Positions 49,233 through 60,069 of a stretch of 64,000 nucleotides of DNA are shown here, piece after piece. Origin of the DNA: Mesorhizobium sp. M3A.F.Ca.ET.080.04.2.1. Its GTDB lineage: Bacteria > Pseudomonadota > Alphaproteobacteria > Rhizobiales > Rhizobiaceae. The stretch is from positions 1,674,001 through 1,738,000 of the forward strand of contig NZ_CP034451.1 of NCBI RefSeq assembly GCF_003952525.1, written 5' to 3'. The translations under genes were made by a program, and so were the position numbers. The notes under the pieces were generated by a model. The model had not been told where the DNA came from. It did not search any database and saw only the letters and a list, made by a program, of their open reading frames with translations. Each line of letters opens with the position of its first letter. Positions within the stretch are counted from its first letter, which is position 1.

Positions 49233-50741
49233 CTAAAAAGTCTGGTTGTAGACGCCGACTTCCGGATTTCGGCGCAGCACGGCGTCGACAGCATCGAACA
49301 TCTGCCGGCGCCGTTCCGACGATATCGGGCTCTCAACCACCACGACAAGCTCCGGCTTGTTGGAGGAGGCCCTCACCAAACCCCAGGTGCCGTCCTCGGC
49401 GACGACGCGCACACCGTTGACGGTGATGAGCGCGGCAATTTTTTGGCCGGCGAACTCGGCGCCCCCGTGCCGCATCGCCTCGAAGGCAGCGACCACGCGC
49501 TCGACCACGCCATACTTCACCTCGTCGGCACAGTGGGCCGACATGGTCGGCGTGCCGAAGGTCAATGGCAGGGCACGGTACAGATCGGCCATCGAGCTTT
49601 GCGGATTGCGGTCGAGCATCCGGCAAACCGCGATCGCGGTGATCAGCCCGTCGTCATAGCCGCGGCCGATCGGTGGATTGAAGAAGAAATGGCCGGACTT
49701 CTCGAAGCCGGCGACGGCACCAAGCTCGGCAACGCGCCGCTTGATGTAGGAATGGCCGGTTTTCCAATAGTCGGTCCTGGCACCGTTGTTGCGAAGCACC
49801 TCATCCGTATTGAACAAGCCCGTCGACTTGACGTCGACGACGAAAGCCGAGCCCGGACGCTGACTGGAGATGTCGCGCGCAAGCATGAGGCCAACCTTGT
49901 CGGCAAAGATCTCGTTGCCCTCATTGTCGACGACGCCGCAGCGGTCGCCGTCGCCGTCGAAGCCCAGCCCGACATCGGCGCCCGTCTCCCGCACCTTTTT
50001 GCTGATGGCATGCAGCATCTGCATGTCCTCGGGATTCGGATTGTAGCGCGGGAAGCTGTGGTCGAGTTCGACATCGAGCGGGACCACCTCGCAGCCGATG
50101 CGTGCCAGCGCTCCCGGCGCGAAGGCACCGGCGGTGCCGTTGCCGCAGGCGCAGACGACCTTGAGCTTTCTCGATATGTGCTTGTCCCGAGTGAGGTCAT
50201 CGAGATAGGTCGCGCGGAAGCCGGAGACGAATTCATAGGCGCCGCCGCCGGCTAGGTCGAAGTCGGCTTCGAGCACGATCTTCTTGAGCGCGCTCATCTC
50301 CTCGGGACCGAAGGTCAGCGGCCTCGCCGCGCCCATCTTGACGCCGGTCCAGCCATTCTCGTTGTGCGAGGCGGTGACCATGGCAACGGAGGGTGTGTCG
50401 AGCGCGAACTGAGCGAAATAGGCCATCGGCGACAAAGCGAGGCCGATATCCTTCACCCGCGCGCCCGCCGCCATCAGGCCGCAGACCAGCGCCAGCTTGA
50501 TGGATAGCGAATAGGAGCGGAAATCATGGCCGGTGACGATGTCCGACCCACCGCCGAGGCGTCTGATCAGCGTGCCCAGGCCCATGCCGAGCGCCTGGAC
50601 GCCGATCAGGTTGAGTTCCGGCGCTTGTGTCGAGCCGGGATGGCCGAACCACCAGCGCGCGTCATACTCGCGGAAGCCCGACGCCTTGATCAGCGCCGAG
50701 GTCTCGAATTCGAAGCTGTTGGGGCGGGCTTCGCCGATCAT
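49233..50741 (-). CDS. manB: Phosphomannomutase / phosphoglucomutase
   Basis: This 502-residue alpha-D-phosphohexomutase has the catalytic serine in VAMVTASHNENGWTGVKMG, the metal loop in VGLGFDGDGDRCGVVDNEGN, the sugar-binding GFEKSGHFFF and the phosphate-binding end region (WGLVRASSNKPELVVVVE). It should convert mannose-6-phosphate to mannose-1-phosphate for the downstream guanylyltransferase. Together they form a two-gene GDP-mannose operon for polysaccharide or glycoconjugate synthesis. I used the ATG at 50741 (MIGEARPNSFEFE). An in-frame GTG at 50768 is possible, and neither has a good ribosome site. Confidence 0.88.
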   Translation of the reverse strand: MIGEARPNSFEFETSALIKASGFREYDARWWFGHPGSTQAPELNLIGVQALGMGLGTLIRRLGGGSDIVTGHDFRSYSLSIKLALVCGLMAAGARVKDIGLALSPMAYFAQFALDTPSVAMVTASHNENGWTGVKMGAARPLTFGPEEMSALKKIVLEADFDLAGGGAYEFVSGFRATYLDDLTRDKHISRKLKVVCACGNGTAGAFAPGALARIGCEVVPLDVELDHSFPRYNPNPEDMQMLHAISKKVRETGADVGLGFDGDGDRCGVVDNEGNEIFADKVGLMLARDISSQRPGSAFVVDVKSTGLFNTDEVLRNNGARTDYWKTGHSYIKRRVAELGAVAGFEKSGHFFFNPPIGRGYDDGLITAIAVCRMLDRNPQSSMADLYRALPLTFGTPTMSAHCADEVKYGVVERVVAAFEAMRHGGAEFAGQKIAALITVNGVRVVAEDGTWGLVRASSNKPELVVVVESPISSERRRQMFDAVDAVLRRNPEVGVYNQTF

Positions 50742-50909
50742 CGTCAGGGACAAAATCTGAAACTCCACAGGTCCGAAAGGACGATTTATCGAGGTGACGG
50801 CCTATCACACAAGGTTTTAAGTCGGTGTTTATCGGAGGGCGAAATCCCACGGCTTCAGGGCAAGTTTCGGGAAAGCAAGGAAATGCGACACAACTGCAGC
50901 CATTGACGC

Positions 50910-50938
50910 TTGCAGGATCGGAAAGTGGCGGCTATAAG
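50910..50938 (+). promoter_or_regulatory. tRNA-Pro promoter
   Basis: TTGCAG (50910-50915), 17 bases, TATAAG (50933-50938), ending 15 bases before the tRNA. Confidence 0.5.
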
Positions 50939-50953
50939 CCCGCGGTCTGGTCA

Positions 50954-51030
50954 CGGAGTGTAGCGCAGTCTGGTAGCGCACATCGTTCGGGACGATGGGG
51001 TCGCAGGTTCAAATCCTGCCACTCCGACCA
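50954..51030 (+). tRNA. tRNA-Pro (CGG)
   Basis: This 77-base gene includes an encoded CCA end. The acceptor stem CGGAGTG pairs with CACTCCG. The anticodon stem CATCG/CGATG encloses TTCGGGA with anticodon CGG. The T arm reads GCAGGTTCAAATCCTGC. All four arms are intact. It reads codon CCG, common in this G/C-rich genome. The following 3' region carries a gene for a fucosyltransferase-like protein on the opposite strand. Confidence 0.95.
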
Positions 51031-51098
51031 GAAAAAACAAGCACTTAGCTTTCCCGCAAAATCCGACCTACCTGAAACGCCCAAGTCACGGCAGGCGA

Positions 51099-51968
51099 TC
51101 AGTCCCACGGTTTGCTCCGGCGCGATCGCAATCGCCACGCGGTTAGCGCCGGCGCCGCGAAGCTCACAGGCGACCGCGCATGGGCTGCGCCGGCTCTCGG
51201 CAGGACATGCCAAGATGGTATCGGCCCGTGCCAGAATGGTTCGTAATACACCGCCCCCTTTGATAACAGGCCGGCAACATAGCTTAGCGAGCTTTTGGCC
51301 ATGATCAAACAGTCCGCCGCGATCATCCCTGAAACGGTCGCGAAGATATCCGAATTCAGCTCGAACTCGCAGAATTCGGCGAGCATCCCGAAGTCGGACG
51401 GTTCTCCCTGGGAAAAGACGACGACCCGATGTCCAGGGCGATCGGCGAGCACGCGCTTGATGTTGTCAAGCGCGGTTGCGTTGCTCGTCAGCCGCTGAGC
51501 GGCCGCCGGGTTGCCGACCACATCGCCACGCCTGATGTGAACCGCAATGGTGGGTCTTTCAAATGTTCGTTGCGGCAATAGGAGACGAGCGCGCAACTCC
51601 TCGGCAAGCGCCGGATACATCCCGAGATGGCGCTCGGCGAAATTGTGAAAGTGCTGCTCGGCAACAACAGCCGGAACCCCCCGATACTCCTTGTTGAATG
51701 CGCCTGCGCTGATGGTCGGAACACCGTGGGGAACGCAAGGCTTGCTGAAGCCTAGATTGAAAGCCGCTTCCCATTCGGCCGCGAAAGCCTCCGCGTCACG
51801 ACCATGCTCGACGCGTCTGAACGGCGAATGGAAATAAGGAATTCCGGTCACCCGCGAGAAAAGAAGCGCAGACATCACGGCATGGACCTGTGCGCCGCCG
51901 CCGTCCTGTTTTCCCACGCAGGTTATGCCGAGCAGCGACTTCTTCGCCTGCGCGGAGAAATTTTGCAT
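51099..51968 (-). CDS. Fucosyltransferase-like glycosyltransferase
   Basis: This 289-residue protein contains GGGAQVHAVMSALLFSRVTGIPYFHSPF (a donor-site-like start), RPTIAVHIRRGDVVGNPAA, resembling the HxRRGD motif of alpha-1,6- and protein-O-fucosyltransferases (GT23/GT68 type), and FATVSGMIAADCLIMAKSSLSYVAGLLSKG, the usual C-terminal GDP-fucose region. It is shorter than NodZ and I do not equate it with it. The start at 51968 (MQNFSAQAKKSLLGITCVG) is the most sensible. The in-frame extension to 52196 looks non-coding. Nearby GDP-mannose genes could supply a GDP-sugar precursor. It lies directly beyond a tRNA gene. Confidence 0.7.
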   Translation of the reverse strand: MQNFSAQAKKSLLGITCVGKQDGGGAQVHAVMSALLFSRVTGIPYFHSPFRRVEHGRDAEAFAAEWEAAFNLGFSKPCVPHGVPTISAGAFNKEYRGVPAVVAEQHFHNFAERHLGMYPALAEELRARLLLPQRTFERPTIAVHIRRGDVVGNPAAAQRLTSNATALDNIKRVLADRPGHRVVVFSQGEPSDFGMLAEFCEFELNSDIFATVSGMIAADCLIMAKSSLSYVAGLLSKGAVYYEPFWHGPIPSWHVLPRAGAAHARSPVSFAAPALTAWRLRSRRSKPWD

Positions 51969-52213
51969 ACCTCGTTGAGTGAAGTTGCGTTTGAACAGAA
52001 ACACAGGGGTTGGACCTATTGAACTGGCACATAAGGCTGAAAACCTATTACGTCTCAAGTGTTTTCGCGCGAGCTTCGCGGGGTCGGAATGCAAGCCGTG
52101 GTCGCTTGCGTCGCCCATAGTGCTCGACAGCAGACCCACACTTTGGCCTAATGGGGCGCGATCGACCGCGATGCGTGCGCAGAACCATCGGAACAAGTGA
52201 GACCGGGTGCGAT

Positions 52214-52549
52214 ATGAAATTGACGCGAACGGCCATTTTGCCGATGACCGCCATGCTGCTTGTTGCAGCAGGCTGTTCCTCCACTGTCGCGTCGATCAGC
52301 CCGGCGAAATACGACAGGATGAGTTGCACCGAGCTCAACAGCGCGCTTGGCGAGACCGCCACCGAGATCTCGCAGGTCGCGATCACCCGCGGCAAGGTCG
52401 CCAACACCAGCGTGCCGCACTGGCTGCTCGGCGGCGAGAGCGTGAAGACGGTGGTCGCCAATCGCGAGACGGCCCGGATCGAACGGCTGCAGCAACAGCA
52501 GCACGCTCTTGTCGCGGCGCGGAAGCAAAGGTGCCCGTCCTCGCGATGA
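52214..52549 (+). CDS. Small lipoprotein
   Basis: This 111-residue protein starts MKLTRTAILPMTAMLLVAAGCSS, a clear lipoprotein signal peptide with lipobox Cys at about residue 21. The mature part (PAKYDRMSCTELNSALGETATEISQVAITRGKVANTSVPHWLLGGESVKTVVANRETARIERLQQQQHALVAARKQ) has one further cysteine and a C-terminal coiled stretch rich in Gln. Similar short lipoproteins of unknown function occur in rhizobia. The ribosome site is weak (GGGTGCGAT). It converges with the oligopeptide transporter operon, whose ATP-binding gene ends 47 bases away. Confidence 0.75.
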   Translation: MKLTRTAILPMTAMLLVAAGCSSTVASISPAKYDRMSCTELNSALGETATEISQVAITRGKVANTSVPHWLLGGESVKTVVANRETARIERLQQQQHALVAARKQRCPSSR

Positions 52550-52596
52550 GCGGCGCAGCGCGAAAATGAACAGCACGGCGCCACGTGGCGCCCGCC

Positions 52597-54213
<1,617 letters not shown>

Positions 54214-54230
54214 GTCAGCGATCCCCATCC

Positions 54231-55355
54231 TTATCGATCTTTCGGGTCGAGCGCATCGCGCAGGCCGTCGCCGACGAAGTTCAGCGCAAACAGCGTCGAA
54301 ACGAGGAAGAAGGCGGGAAACAGAAGCAGCCAGTTGGCGGTGCCGATGTTCTTGGCGCCGACCGAGATCAGCACACCCCAGCTGGTCATCGGCTCCTGCA
54401 CGCCAAGGCCGAGGAAGGAGAGGAAGCTTTCCAGGATGATCACCTGCGGCACGAGCAGCGTCATGTAGATGACCACCGGGCCGAGCAGGTTGGGGATGAC
54501 ATGGCGCAGCAGAATGCCGCGCTGGCCGACGCCCATCGCTTCGGCCGCCTGCACATATTCCTGCCTTCGGATCGACAGCGCCTGGCCGCGCACGATGCGC
54601 GCCATGTCGAGCCACAGCACTGCCCCCACGGCCAGGAACATGAGCACGAAGTTGCGGCCGAAGAACACCACCAGCATGATGACGAAGAAGATGAAAGGCA
54701 GCGAGTAGAGCACGTCGACAATGCGCATCATGACCTCGTCGATCCTGCCGCCGGCAAAGCCGGCCGTCGCGCCGTAGATGACGCCGATGACGCCGGCGAC
54801 GACGCCGGCAAGCAGGCCGATGGCCAGCGAAATGCGCCCGGCCATCAGCGTGCGCGAAAGCAGATCGCGTCCGGTGTTGTCGGTGCCGAAGACGAAATAT
54901 TGCTGCTTGACGGCAGAACTCATCGTGGCTTCGAGCCCGTCAGGCGACTTGCTCTCGATCCTGGTGCCGTCGAAGGCGTCGGAGCGGTCGAGATAGCGGA
55001 TGCTGCGATCGTCGATGGGCTTCTTGGACGTGACGGTGACTATGATGCGGTCACCGTCCTGGTGCCAGTCCTTGATGTCGACACGCATGCGCTTGATCGC
55101 GTCGGTCAGCGCGCCCTGGATCATGTCGGGTTTCGGATAGGCCGATAGGCTCGGCGGCGTGCGCACGTAGTCGCCGTAGATGGTGGTGTATTCATGCGGC
55201 ACGAACCACGGACCGAACACGCTGATGACAGCGATCAACGCCAGGTAATAAAGGCTGAGCATGGCGGCGCGATTGCGCTTCAGCCGCGCCCAGGCATTGC
55301 CCCATAGCGAGCGGCCGACGATCGGCTCCGGAACGGCTGCTGCAAGGTCAGTCAT
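54231..55355 (-). CDS. oppC: Oligopeptide ABC transporter permease (OppC type)
   Basis: This 374-residue inner-membrane permease has an N-terminal helix (MLSLYYLALIAVISVFGPWFVPHEY) and an unusually long periplasmic insert of about 110 residues (IYGDYVRTPPSLSAYP to VFGTDNTGRDLLSRTLMAG). Five helices follow, with the ABC loop EYVQAAEAMGVGQRGILLRHVIPNLLGP. The terminal NFVGDGLRDALDPKDR is the OppC/DppC signature. Its start overlaps the oppB stop by 8 bases. The insert is longer than in E. coli OppC and may contact the binding protein. Confidence 0.93.
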   Translation of the reverse strand: MTDLAAAVPEPIVGRSLWGNAWARLKRNRAAMLSLYYLALIAVISVFGPWFVPHEYTTIYGDYVRTPPSLSAYPKPDMIQGALTDAIKRMRVDIKDWHQDGDRIIVTVTSKKPIDDRSIRYLDRSDAFDGTRIESKSPDGLEATMSSAVKQQYFVFGTDNTGRDLLSRTLMAGRISLAIGLLAGVVAGVIGVIYGATAGFAGGRIDEVMMRIVDVLYSLPFIFFVIMLVVFFGRNFVLMFLAVGAVLWLDMARIVRGQALSIRRQEYVQAAEAMGVGQRGILLRHVIPNLLGPVVIYMTLLVPQVIILESFLSFLGLGVQEPMTSWGVLISVGAKNIGTANWLLLFPAFFLVSTLFALNFVGDGLRDALDPKDR

Positions 55356-56271
55356 AGCGCACCCTCGGATCAACGACCGCGTAAAGAAGATCGACGATCA
55401 GGTTGAAGACGATAGTGAAGAGCGCGATCACCACCACGGTGCCCATGACCAGCGTATAGTCGCGGTTGAGCGCGGCATCGACGAAATAGCGGCCGACGCC
55501 CGGGATGGAAAAGATCGTCTCGACGATGATCGAGCCGGTCAGCAGCGCCGCCGCCGCCGGGCCGGTGAAGGAGACGATCGGCAGCACGGCGCCGCGCAGC
55601 GCGTGCTTGACCACCACCGACCAGTCGGAGAGACCGAGCGCGCGGGCAGTGCGGATGTGGTGGGAGCGCAGGCTTTCAATCATCGAGCCGCGCATCAGGC
55701 GCGCGACGATGGCGATCTGCGGCAGGGCCAGCGTCAGCACCGGGCCGACCTTGTTGATGAAGGCGCCGTCGCCCCAGCCGCCGATCGGCAACAGCTTCCA
55801 TGAAAGCCCGAAGACGAGCTGGATCACCGGCGCGATGACGAAGGTCGGGATGGTGCTGCCGGCGGTGGCTAGAGCAATCACCGAATAATCGGCTATCTTG
55901 TTCTGGTTAAGCGCCGCGATCGTGCCAAGGATGCTCCCGAGCAGCAGAGCCAGCACCAGCGCCGACGAGCCGAGCTGCACGGAGATCGGCAGGCCCTTGG
56001 CGAAGAGTTCGGTGACGGTGAAGTCAGGCAAATTGTAGCTCGGGCCGAAATTGCCGCGCAAAAGATTGCCGAGATAGTGGACATATTGCAGCCAGAGCGG
56101 ATCGTTGAGGCCGAACTGGGCTTCGAGATTGGCCCTGATTTCAGGGCTCAGGCCCCGCTCCTGGTTGAACGGACCGCCTGGCGCGACACGGATCAGGAAG
56201 AACGCCACCGTCACGATGACGAATAGCGTCGGGATGGCGGTCAGAAGCCGCCGGAAGACATAACGCAGCAT
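55348..56271 (-). CDS. oppB: Oligopeptide ABC transporter permease (OppB type)
   Basis: This 307-residue permease begins MLRYVFRRLLTAIPTLFVIVTVAFFLIRVAPGGPF, the standard OppB/DppB start. It has GNLLRGNFGPSYNLPDFTVTELFAKGLPISVQLGSSAL and the ABC-contact loop HHIRTARALGLSDWSVVVKHALRGAVLPIV. The C-terminus NLIVDLLYAVVDPRVRYD is complete. It is read from the oppA promoter through a strong intercistronic hairpin and is coupled to oppC by an 8-base overlap. Confidence 0.93.
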   Translation of the reverse strand: MLRYVFRRLLTAIPTLFVIVTVAFFLIRVAPGGPFNQERGLSPEIRANLEAQFGLNDPLWLQYVHYLGNLLRGNFGPSYNLPDFTVTELFAKGLPISVQLGSSALVLALLLGSILGTIAALNQNKIADYSVIALATAGSTIPTFVIAPVIQLVFGLSWKLLPIGGWGDGAFINKVGPVLTLALPQIAIVARLMRGSMIESLRSHHIRTARALGLSDWSVVVKHALRGAVLPIVSFTGPAAAALLTGSIIVETIFSIPGVGRYFVDAALNRDYTLVMGTVVVIALFTIVFNLIVDLLYAVVDPRVRYD

Positions 56272-56399
56272 CGGCGCCCCGCTTCAGCCAGGGCGACAGC
56301 TCTCCAGACGAGACCGTGGCGCGCTGGCATCTTCAATCTTCGCACCGGGTAGCCTGAAAATCCAACCAGACTTTTGGCGCGGTACGTCGACGGACCGCA

Positions 56400-56427
56400 G
56401 CCGCCGCTCCCGAAAGGGAGCGGCGGC
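56400..56427 (-). other. Stable hairpin between oppA and oppB
   Basis: A perfect 12-bp G/C-rich stem (56400-56411 with 56416-56427) is capped by GAAA on the plus strand (TTTC on the transcript strand). No T-run follows. It lies 18 bases after the oppA stop and probably protects the oppA message, giving more binding protein than permease. Confidence 0.65.
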
Positions 56428-56444
56428 ACGGCCAAGGTTTCTCG

Positions 56445-58037
56445 TCAGTCCTTGGAGATGAAGCGGGACGGATGGATGTCCATCACATTGTCGTCGAAGC
56501 CATGCAGCTTCGACGAAACGATGTCGTGGAAGCTGTAGTAGAGAAGCGGTATCTGGCCGACGTCGTCGACAAGGACTCGCTCGGCCTCGGCGAGGTCCTT
56601 CATACGCTCCTCGGGCTTGCCGCCGGCGGCGGCTGCCTTGTCCATCGCGGCCTCATAGGCCGGGCTGTTATAGTCCGAGTAGTTGTTGCCGCTCGCCTTG
56701 CGCGAGATGCCGAGGAAGGTCTCCGGATCCTTGTAGTCGGCGATCCAGGCGGCACGGGCGACGTCGTAATTGCCCTTCTGCTCGAGGAAGCTGTAGTGGG
56801 TCTTGGTGTCGGTGTTGAGCAGCGTCACCTCGACGCCGAGCGGCTTCAGCTGTTCCTGGATGGCGACCGCCGTGTTCTTGTGGTTCTCCGAGGTGTTGTA
56901 GCGGATCTCCATCTTCAGCGGGTGCTCGGGCGTATAGCCGAGTTTCTCGAGGATTTTCTTGGCAGCGTCCTCGCGGTCGATCTGCGACATGTCGGCATAT
57001 TTGGCCAGTGCCGGCGTGTAGCCCTCGATCCCCGGAGGCACCATCGAATAGCCGGGCAGCATCGAGTTCTGCCAGACCTTCTCGGCGAGGAAGTCGCGAT
57101 CGATCGCCATCGAGATGGCGTTGCGCAGCTCGACATTGTCCCACGGCGCCTTGTCGGTCTTGATCGCATAATAGTAGGTGCCGAGATATGGCCCGACGCG
57201 GACCTGGTCGCCGAATTTGGTCTTGAGATCGGCGAGTTGTTCGGTCGGCAGGTCACCATAAGAGTCGAGTTCGCCGGCCTCGAAGCGCTTCATCGCCGAC
57301 GAGCGGTCCTCGGTCGGGATATAGTTGACCACATCCATCTTGACGCTGCCGGCGTCCCAGAATTTCGGATTCTTGACCAGCTTGAGATGATCGTTGGGCA
57401 CCCATTCGGCCAGCGTGTAGGCGCCGTTGGAAACGAGCTTGCCCGGCTTGATCCAGTCGGCGCCGAGCTTGTCGATCGAGGCCTTGTTGACCGGATAGGT
57501 CGCCTGATGGGTCAGCATTTCCAGGAAGTAGGGCGTCGGCGCCTTGAGCGTGACCTCAAGGGTATTTGCGTCAATCGCCTTGACGCCCATGTCCTCCGGC
57601 TTACCCTTCTTGGTGTTGAAGTCCTCGGCGCCCTTCACCGGGTAGAGCATCGAGGCGTATTCGGCCGCTGTGGCCGGATCTTCCAGCCGATGGAACGAAT
57701 AGACGAAGTCTTCCGCCGTCACCGGGCTGCCATCCGACCAGAGACCGTCCTTGCGCAGCTTGAAGGTGTAGACCAACCCGTCGTCGGACACTGTCCAGCT
57801 TTCGGCGGCGCCCGGAATGAGGTTCGTCTTCTGGTCATGCATGACGAGGCCCTGGAACATATCGCGTATGATATCGGCTTCGTAGACCGTCGACGTCTTG
57901 TGCGGATCGACCGTCTCCGCCTCGGCGGCGGATCCGCGGTTGTAGACGGTCTCGGCGAAGGCCGGCGTGTAGAAGGTGCCGGTGGCCAAGACCAGGGTGG
58001 TGGCGAACACGGTCGCCTTCAGCATATTTTTGAGCAT
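56445..58037 (-). CDS. oppA: Periplasmic oligopeptide-binding protein
   Basis: This 530-residue family 5 solute-binding protein has a signal peptide (MLKNMLKATVFATTLVLATGTFYTPAFA). The fold is shown by RGSAAEAETVDPHKTSTVYEADIIRDMFQGLVMHD, AESWTVSDDGLVYTFKLRKDGLWSDGSPVTAEDFVYSFHRLEDP, DNVELRNAISMAIDRDFLAEKVWQNSMLPGYSMVPPG and YDVARAAWIADYKDPETFLGI. The residues resemble OppA/MppA more than DppA. The operon order is oppA-oppB-oppC-double ATPase. GGGAG lies before the ATG. Confidence 0.93.
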   Translation of the reverse strand: MLKNMLKATVFATTLVLATGTFYTPAFAETVYNRGSAAEAETVDPHKTSTVYEADIIRDMFQGLVMHDQKTNLIPGAAESWTVSDDGLVYTFKLRKDGLWSDGSPVTAEDFVYSFHRLEDPATAAEYASMLYPVKGAEDFNTKKGKPEDMGVKAIDANTLEVTLKAPTPYFLEMLTHQATYPVNKASIDKLGADWIKPGKLVSNGAYTLAEWVPNDHLKLVKNPKFWDAGSVKMDVVNYIPTEDRSSAMKRFEAGELDSYGDLPTEQLADLKTKFGDQVRVGPYLGTYYYAIKTDKAPWDNVELRNAISMAIDRDFLAEKVWQNSMLPGYSMVPPGIEGYTPALAKYADMSQIDREDAAKKILEKLGYTPEHPLKMEIRYNTSENHKNTAVAIQEQLKPLGVEVTLLNTDTKTHYSFLEQKGNYDVARAAWIADYKDPETFLGISRKASGNNYSDYNSPAYEAAMDKAAAAGGKPEERMKDLAEAERVLVDDVGQIPLLYYSFHDIVSSKLHGFDDNVMDIHPSRFISKD

Positions 58038-58425
58038 GAAGTCTCTCCCTTTCGGCGCAGCCCCTCAACCACGCCTTTTACGTGTTGACGCCCGGAGCCA
58101 TTCAATGGGCCCTTTTTGAGCGTGCCGCCGGTTCCCCCCGGCGACTGGTGGCTGGAGACTAGATAGAGCGAAACCTTATTTCAACCACCCGCTGCTTGAC
58201 GTTGAGTAAGCAGTACCTCGCTAAAACAGCGATATCTAATGCCTAAGCTTGCGGCTCAACTTGGCGCAGCTTTCGCCGCTTCAGCCGTTTATGATTTTTG
58301 CAGGCAGGTTTGGTCATAGTCCTGACCATCCCGAAGGAACGTCGACGGGTCGAATTCGCGATGCTGATCGGTCTTCATCGCGCTGTCGCCGGCATGGGCC
58401 CAGGAAATCTACTCCGGCGGCGTGA
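58038..58425. other. Intergenic region of 388 bases before oppA
   Basis: This region contains the leader and promoter of the minus-strand opp operon and the 3' end zone of the minus-strand alpha-glucosidase. Bases 58150-58300 are A/T-richer than average. On the minus strand TTGAAA near 58180 and TATCTA near 58160 are too close to be a good promoter. A 29-codon minus frame (58289-58378, MKTDQHREFDPSTFLRDG) is seen but has no ribosome site. Nothing else is supported. Confidence 0.4.
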
Positions 58426-60069
58426 TCAGGCGATCCGTCCGAGGAAGCAGCCCAAGGCCGGCAGCGCAAGCACCCCCTCGTCAAGAACTCCGCCAGCATC
58501 CACCGCGAGTTCGATCGGTTCGACGACAGCAATATCGGGCGGCAGAGCCCAGCCAGCGTCCGCGGCGGCAAAATTGAAGAGGCACAACAGACTTTCACCA
58601 TCGCGCTCGCGGACGAACGCCAGCACATCGCCCTCGGCGTCGAGAAAACGGATCGAGCCGCCAACCAGCGCAGCATGGCGCTTGCGCAGGGCCAGGATCG
58701 ACCGATAGGCGGCAAGGACCGACCGCTCCTCGCCGTTCTGCACGTAGACTGCGCGGTCACGATGCGCCTGCGGAACCGGCAGCCATGGCTTGGCGGTAGA
58801 GAAGCCACCGTTCTCGGCGCCCGCTTCCCAGACCATCGGCGTGCGGCAGCCGTCCCTGCCCTTCACGCCAGGCCAGAAGCGGATGCCCAGCGGATCGCAC
58901 AGGTCCTCATAGGCAAGCTCGGCTTCGTCCAGCCCAAGCTCTTCGCCCTGGTAGAGGCAGATCGAGCCGCGCAGGCAGGCAAGCAGAGCTATCGAGAATT
59001 TAGCCACCGCATCCGGATTTTCTCCTGGCCGCGTCCAGCGGCTGACGTGGCGGACAACGTCGTGGTTGGAGAAGGCCCAACAAACCCAACCGTCGGCAAC
59101 CGCATTCTCGAACGCCTCGACGCAGCCGCGCACATGCGCGGCCGAGAATTGCGGACCGAGCAGGTCGAAGGTGTAGCACATCTGCAGCTTGTCGCCGCCG
59201 GACGTGTAGGCGGCAAGCGTCTGCAGCGATCGGTCCTCATCTCCCACCTCGCCGACGGCGGCGCGATCGGGATACTCGTCCAGCAGCGCGCGGAAGCGTT
59301 TCAGGAAATCGAGGTTTTCCGGCCGCGTCTTGTCGAAGAGATGCTCCTGGAAGGCATAGGTAGTGGTTGCGCCATTGGTGCCGGCGACGCTCGCGGCGAG
59401 CGGCGGGTTGTCGCGCAGCCAACGGTCATGGAAATAATAGTTGACCGTGTCGAGCCGGAAGCCGTCGACGCCGCGCTCCAGCCAGAAGCGCACGGTGTCG
59501 AGCAGCGCGTCCTGCACTTCCGGATTGTGGAAGTTGAGGTCCGGCTGCGCGGCCAGGAAATTGTGCATGTAGTATTGCCGGCGCGTGGCATCCCATTCCC
59601 AGGCTGGGCCACCGAAGAGAGATTGCCAGTTGTTTGGTGCACTGCCGTCCGGTTTGGCGTCGGCCCAGACATACCAATCGGCCTTGGCACTGTCGTCGCC
59701 GGCCCGGCTCTCCACGAACCATTCGTGCTTGTCCGACGAATGCGAGATCACCTGGTCGATGATGAGTTTCAGGCCGAGCCGGTGCGCCTCGGCAACCAAG
59801 GCGTCGAAATCCTCCAGCGTGCCGAACATCGGATCGACGTCGCGGTAATCCGACACGTCATAGCCCATGTCGGCCATGGGCGACTTGAAGAAGGGCGAGA
59901 GCCAGATGGCATCGACCCCGAGCGAAGCGACATGGGCGAGCCGCGCGGTGATGCCCTTGAGGTCGCCGCTGCCGTCGCCGGTCGAGTCCTGAAAGGAGCG
60001 CGGATAGATCTGGTAGATGACGCAGCCGCGCCACCATTCGGCCTCTCGTTCGGCATTGCCCGCAGCCAT
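58426..60069 (-). CDS. GH13 alpha-glucosidase
   Basis: This 547-residue alpha-amylase-family enzyme probably hydrolyses alpha-glucosidic ends of malto-oligosaccharides or sucrose-like sugars. The start MAAGNAEREAEWWRGCVIYQIYPRSFQDSTGDGSGDLKGI is typical. The nucleophile Asp lies in GVDGFRLDTVNYYFHD, the acid Glu in AAVGEVGDED, and the third acid in WAFSNHDVVRHVSR. LIIDQVISHSSDKHEWF is the first conserved block. There is no signal peptide, so it is cytoplasmic. Its ATG overlaps the glgX stop (TGATG), tying it to the glycogen operon as the enzyme finishing the branch products released by GlgX. Confidence 0.92.
   Translation of the reverse strand: MAAGNAEREAEWWRGCVIYQIYPRSFQDSTGDGSGDLKGITARLAHVASLGVDAIWLSPFFKSPMADMGYDVSDYRDVDPMFGTLEDFDALVAEAHRLGLKLIIDQVISHSSDKHEWFVESRAGDDSAKADWYVWADAKPDGSAPNNWQSLFGGPAWEWDATRRQYYMHNFLAAQPDLNFHNPEVQDALLDTVRFWLERGVDGFRLDTVNYYFHDRWLRDNPPLAASVAGTNGATTTYAFQEHLFDKTRPENLDFLKRFRALLDEYPDRAAVGEVGDEDRSLQTLAAYTSGGDKLQMCYTFDLLGPQFSAAHVRGCVEAFENAVADGWVCWAFSNHDVVRHVSRWTRPGENPDAVAKFSIALLACLRGSICLYQGEELGLDEAELAYEDLCDPLGIRFWPGVKGRDGCRTPMVWEAGAENGGFSTAKPWLPVPQAHRDRAVYVQNGEERSVLAAYRSILALRKRHAALVGGSIRFLDAEGDVLAFVRERDGESLLCLFNFAAADAGWALPPDIAVVEPIELAVDAGGVLDEGVLALPALGCFLGRIA

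Noticed and set aside
51099..51968. NodZ or a symbiosis island next to tRNA-Pro
   Set aside because: The protein is shorter than NodZ, no nod, nif or integrase genes are present, and I found no repeated tRNA end.
58289..58378. 29-codon minus frame downstream of the alpha-glucosidase
   Set aside because: No ribosome site and no recognisable relative; noted only in the intergenic description.
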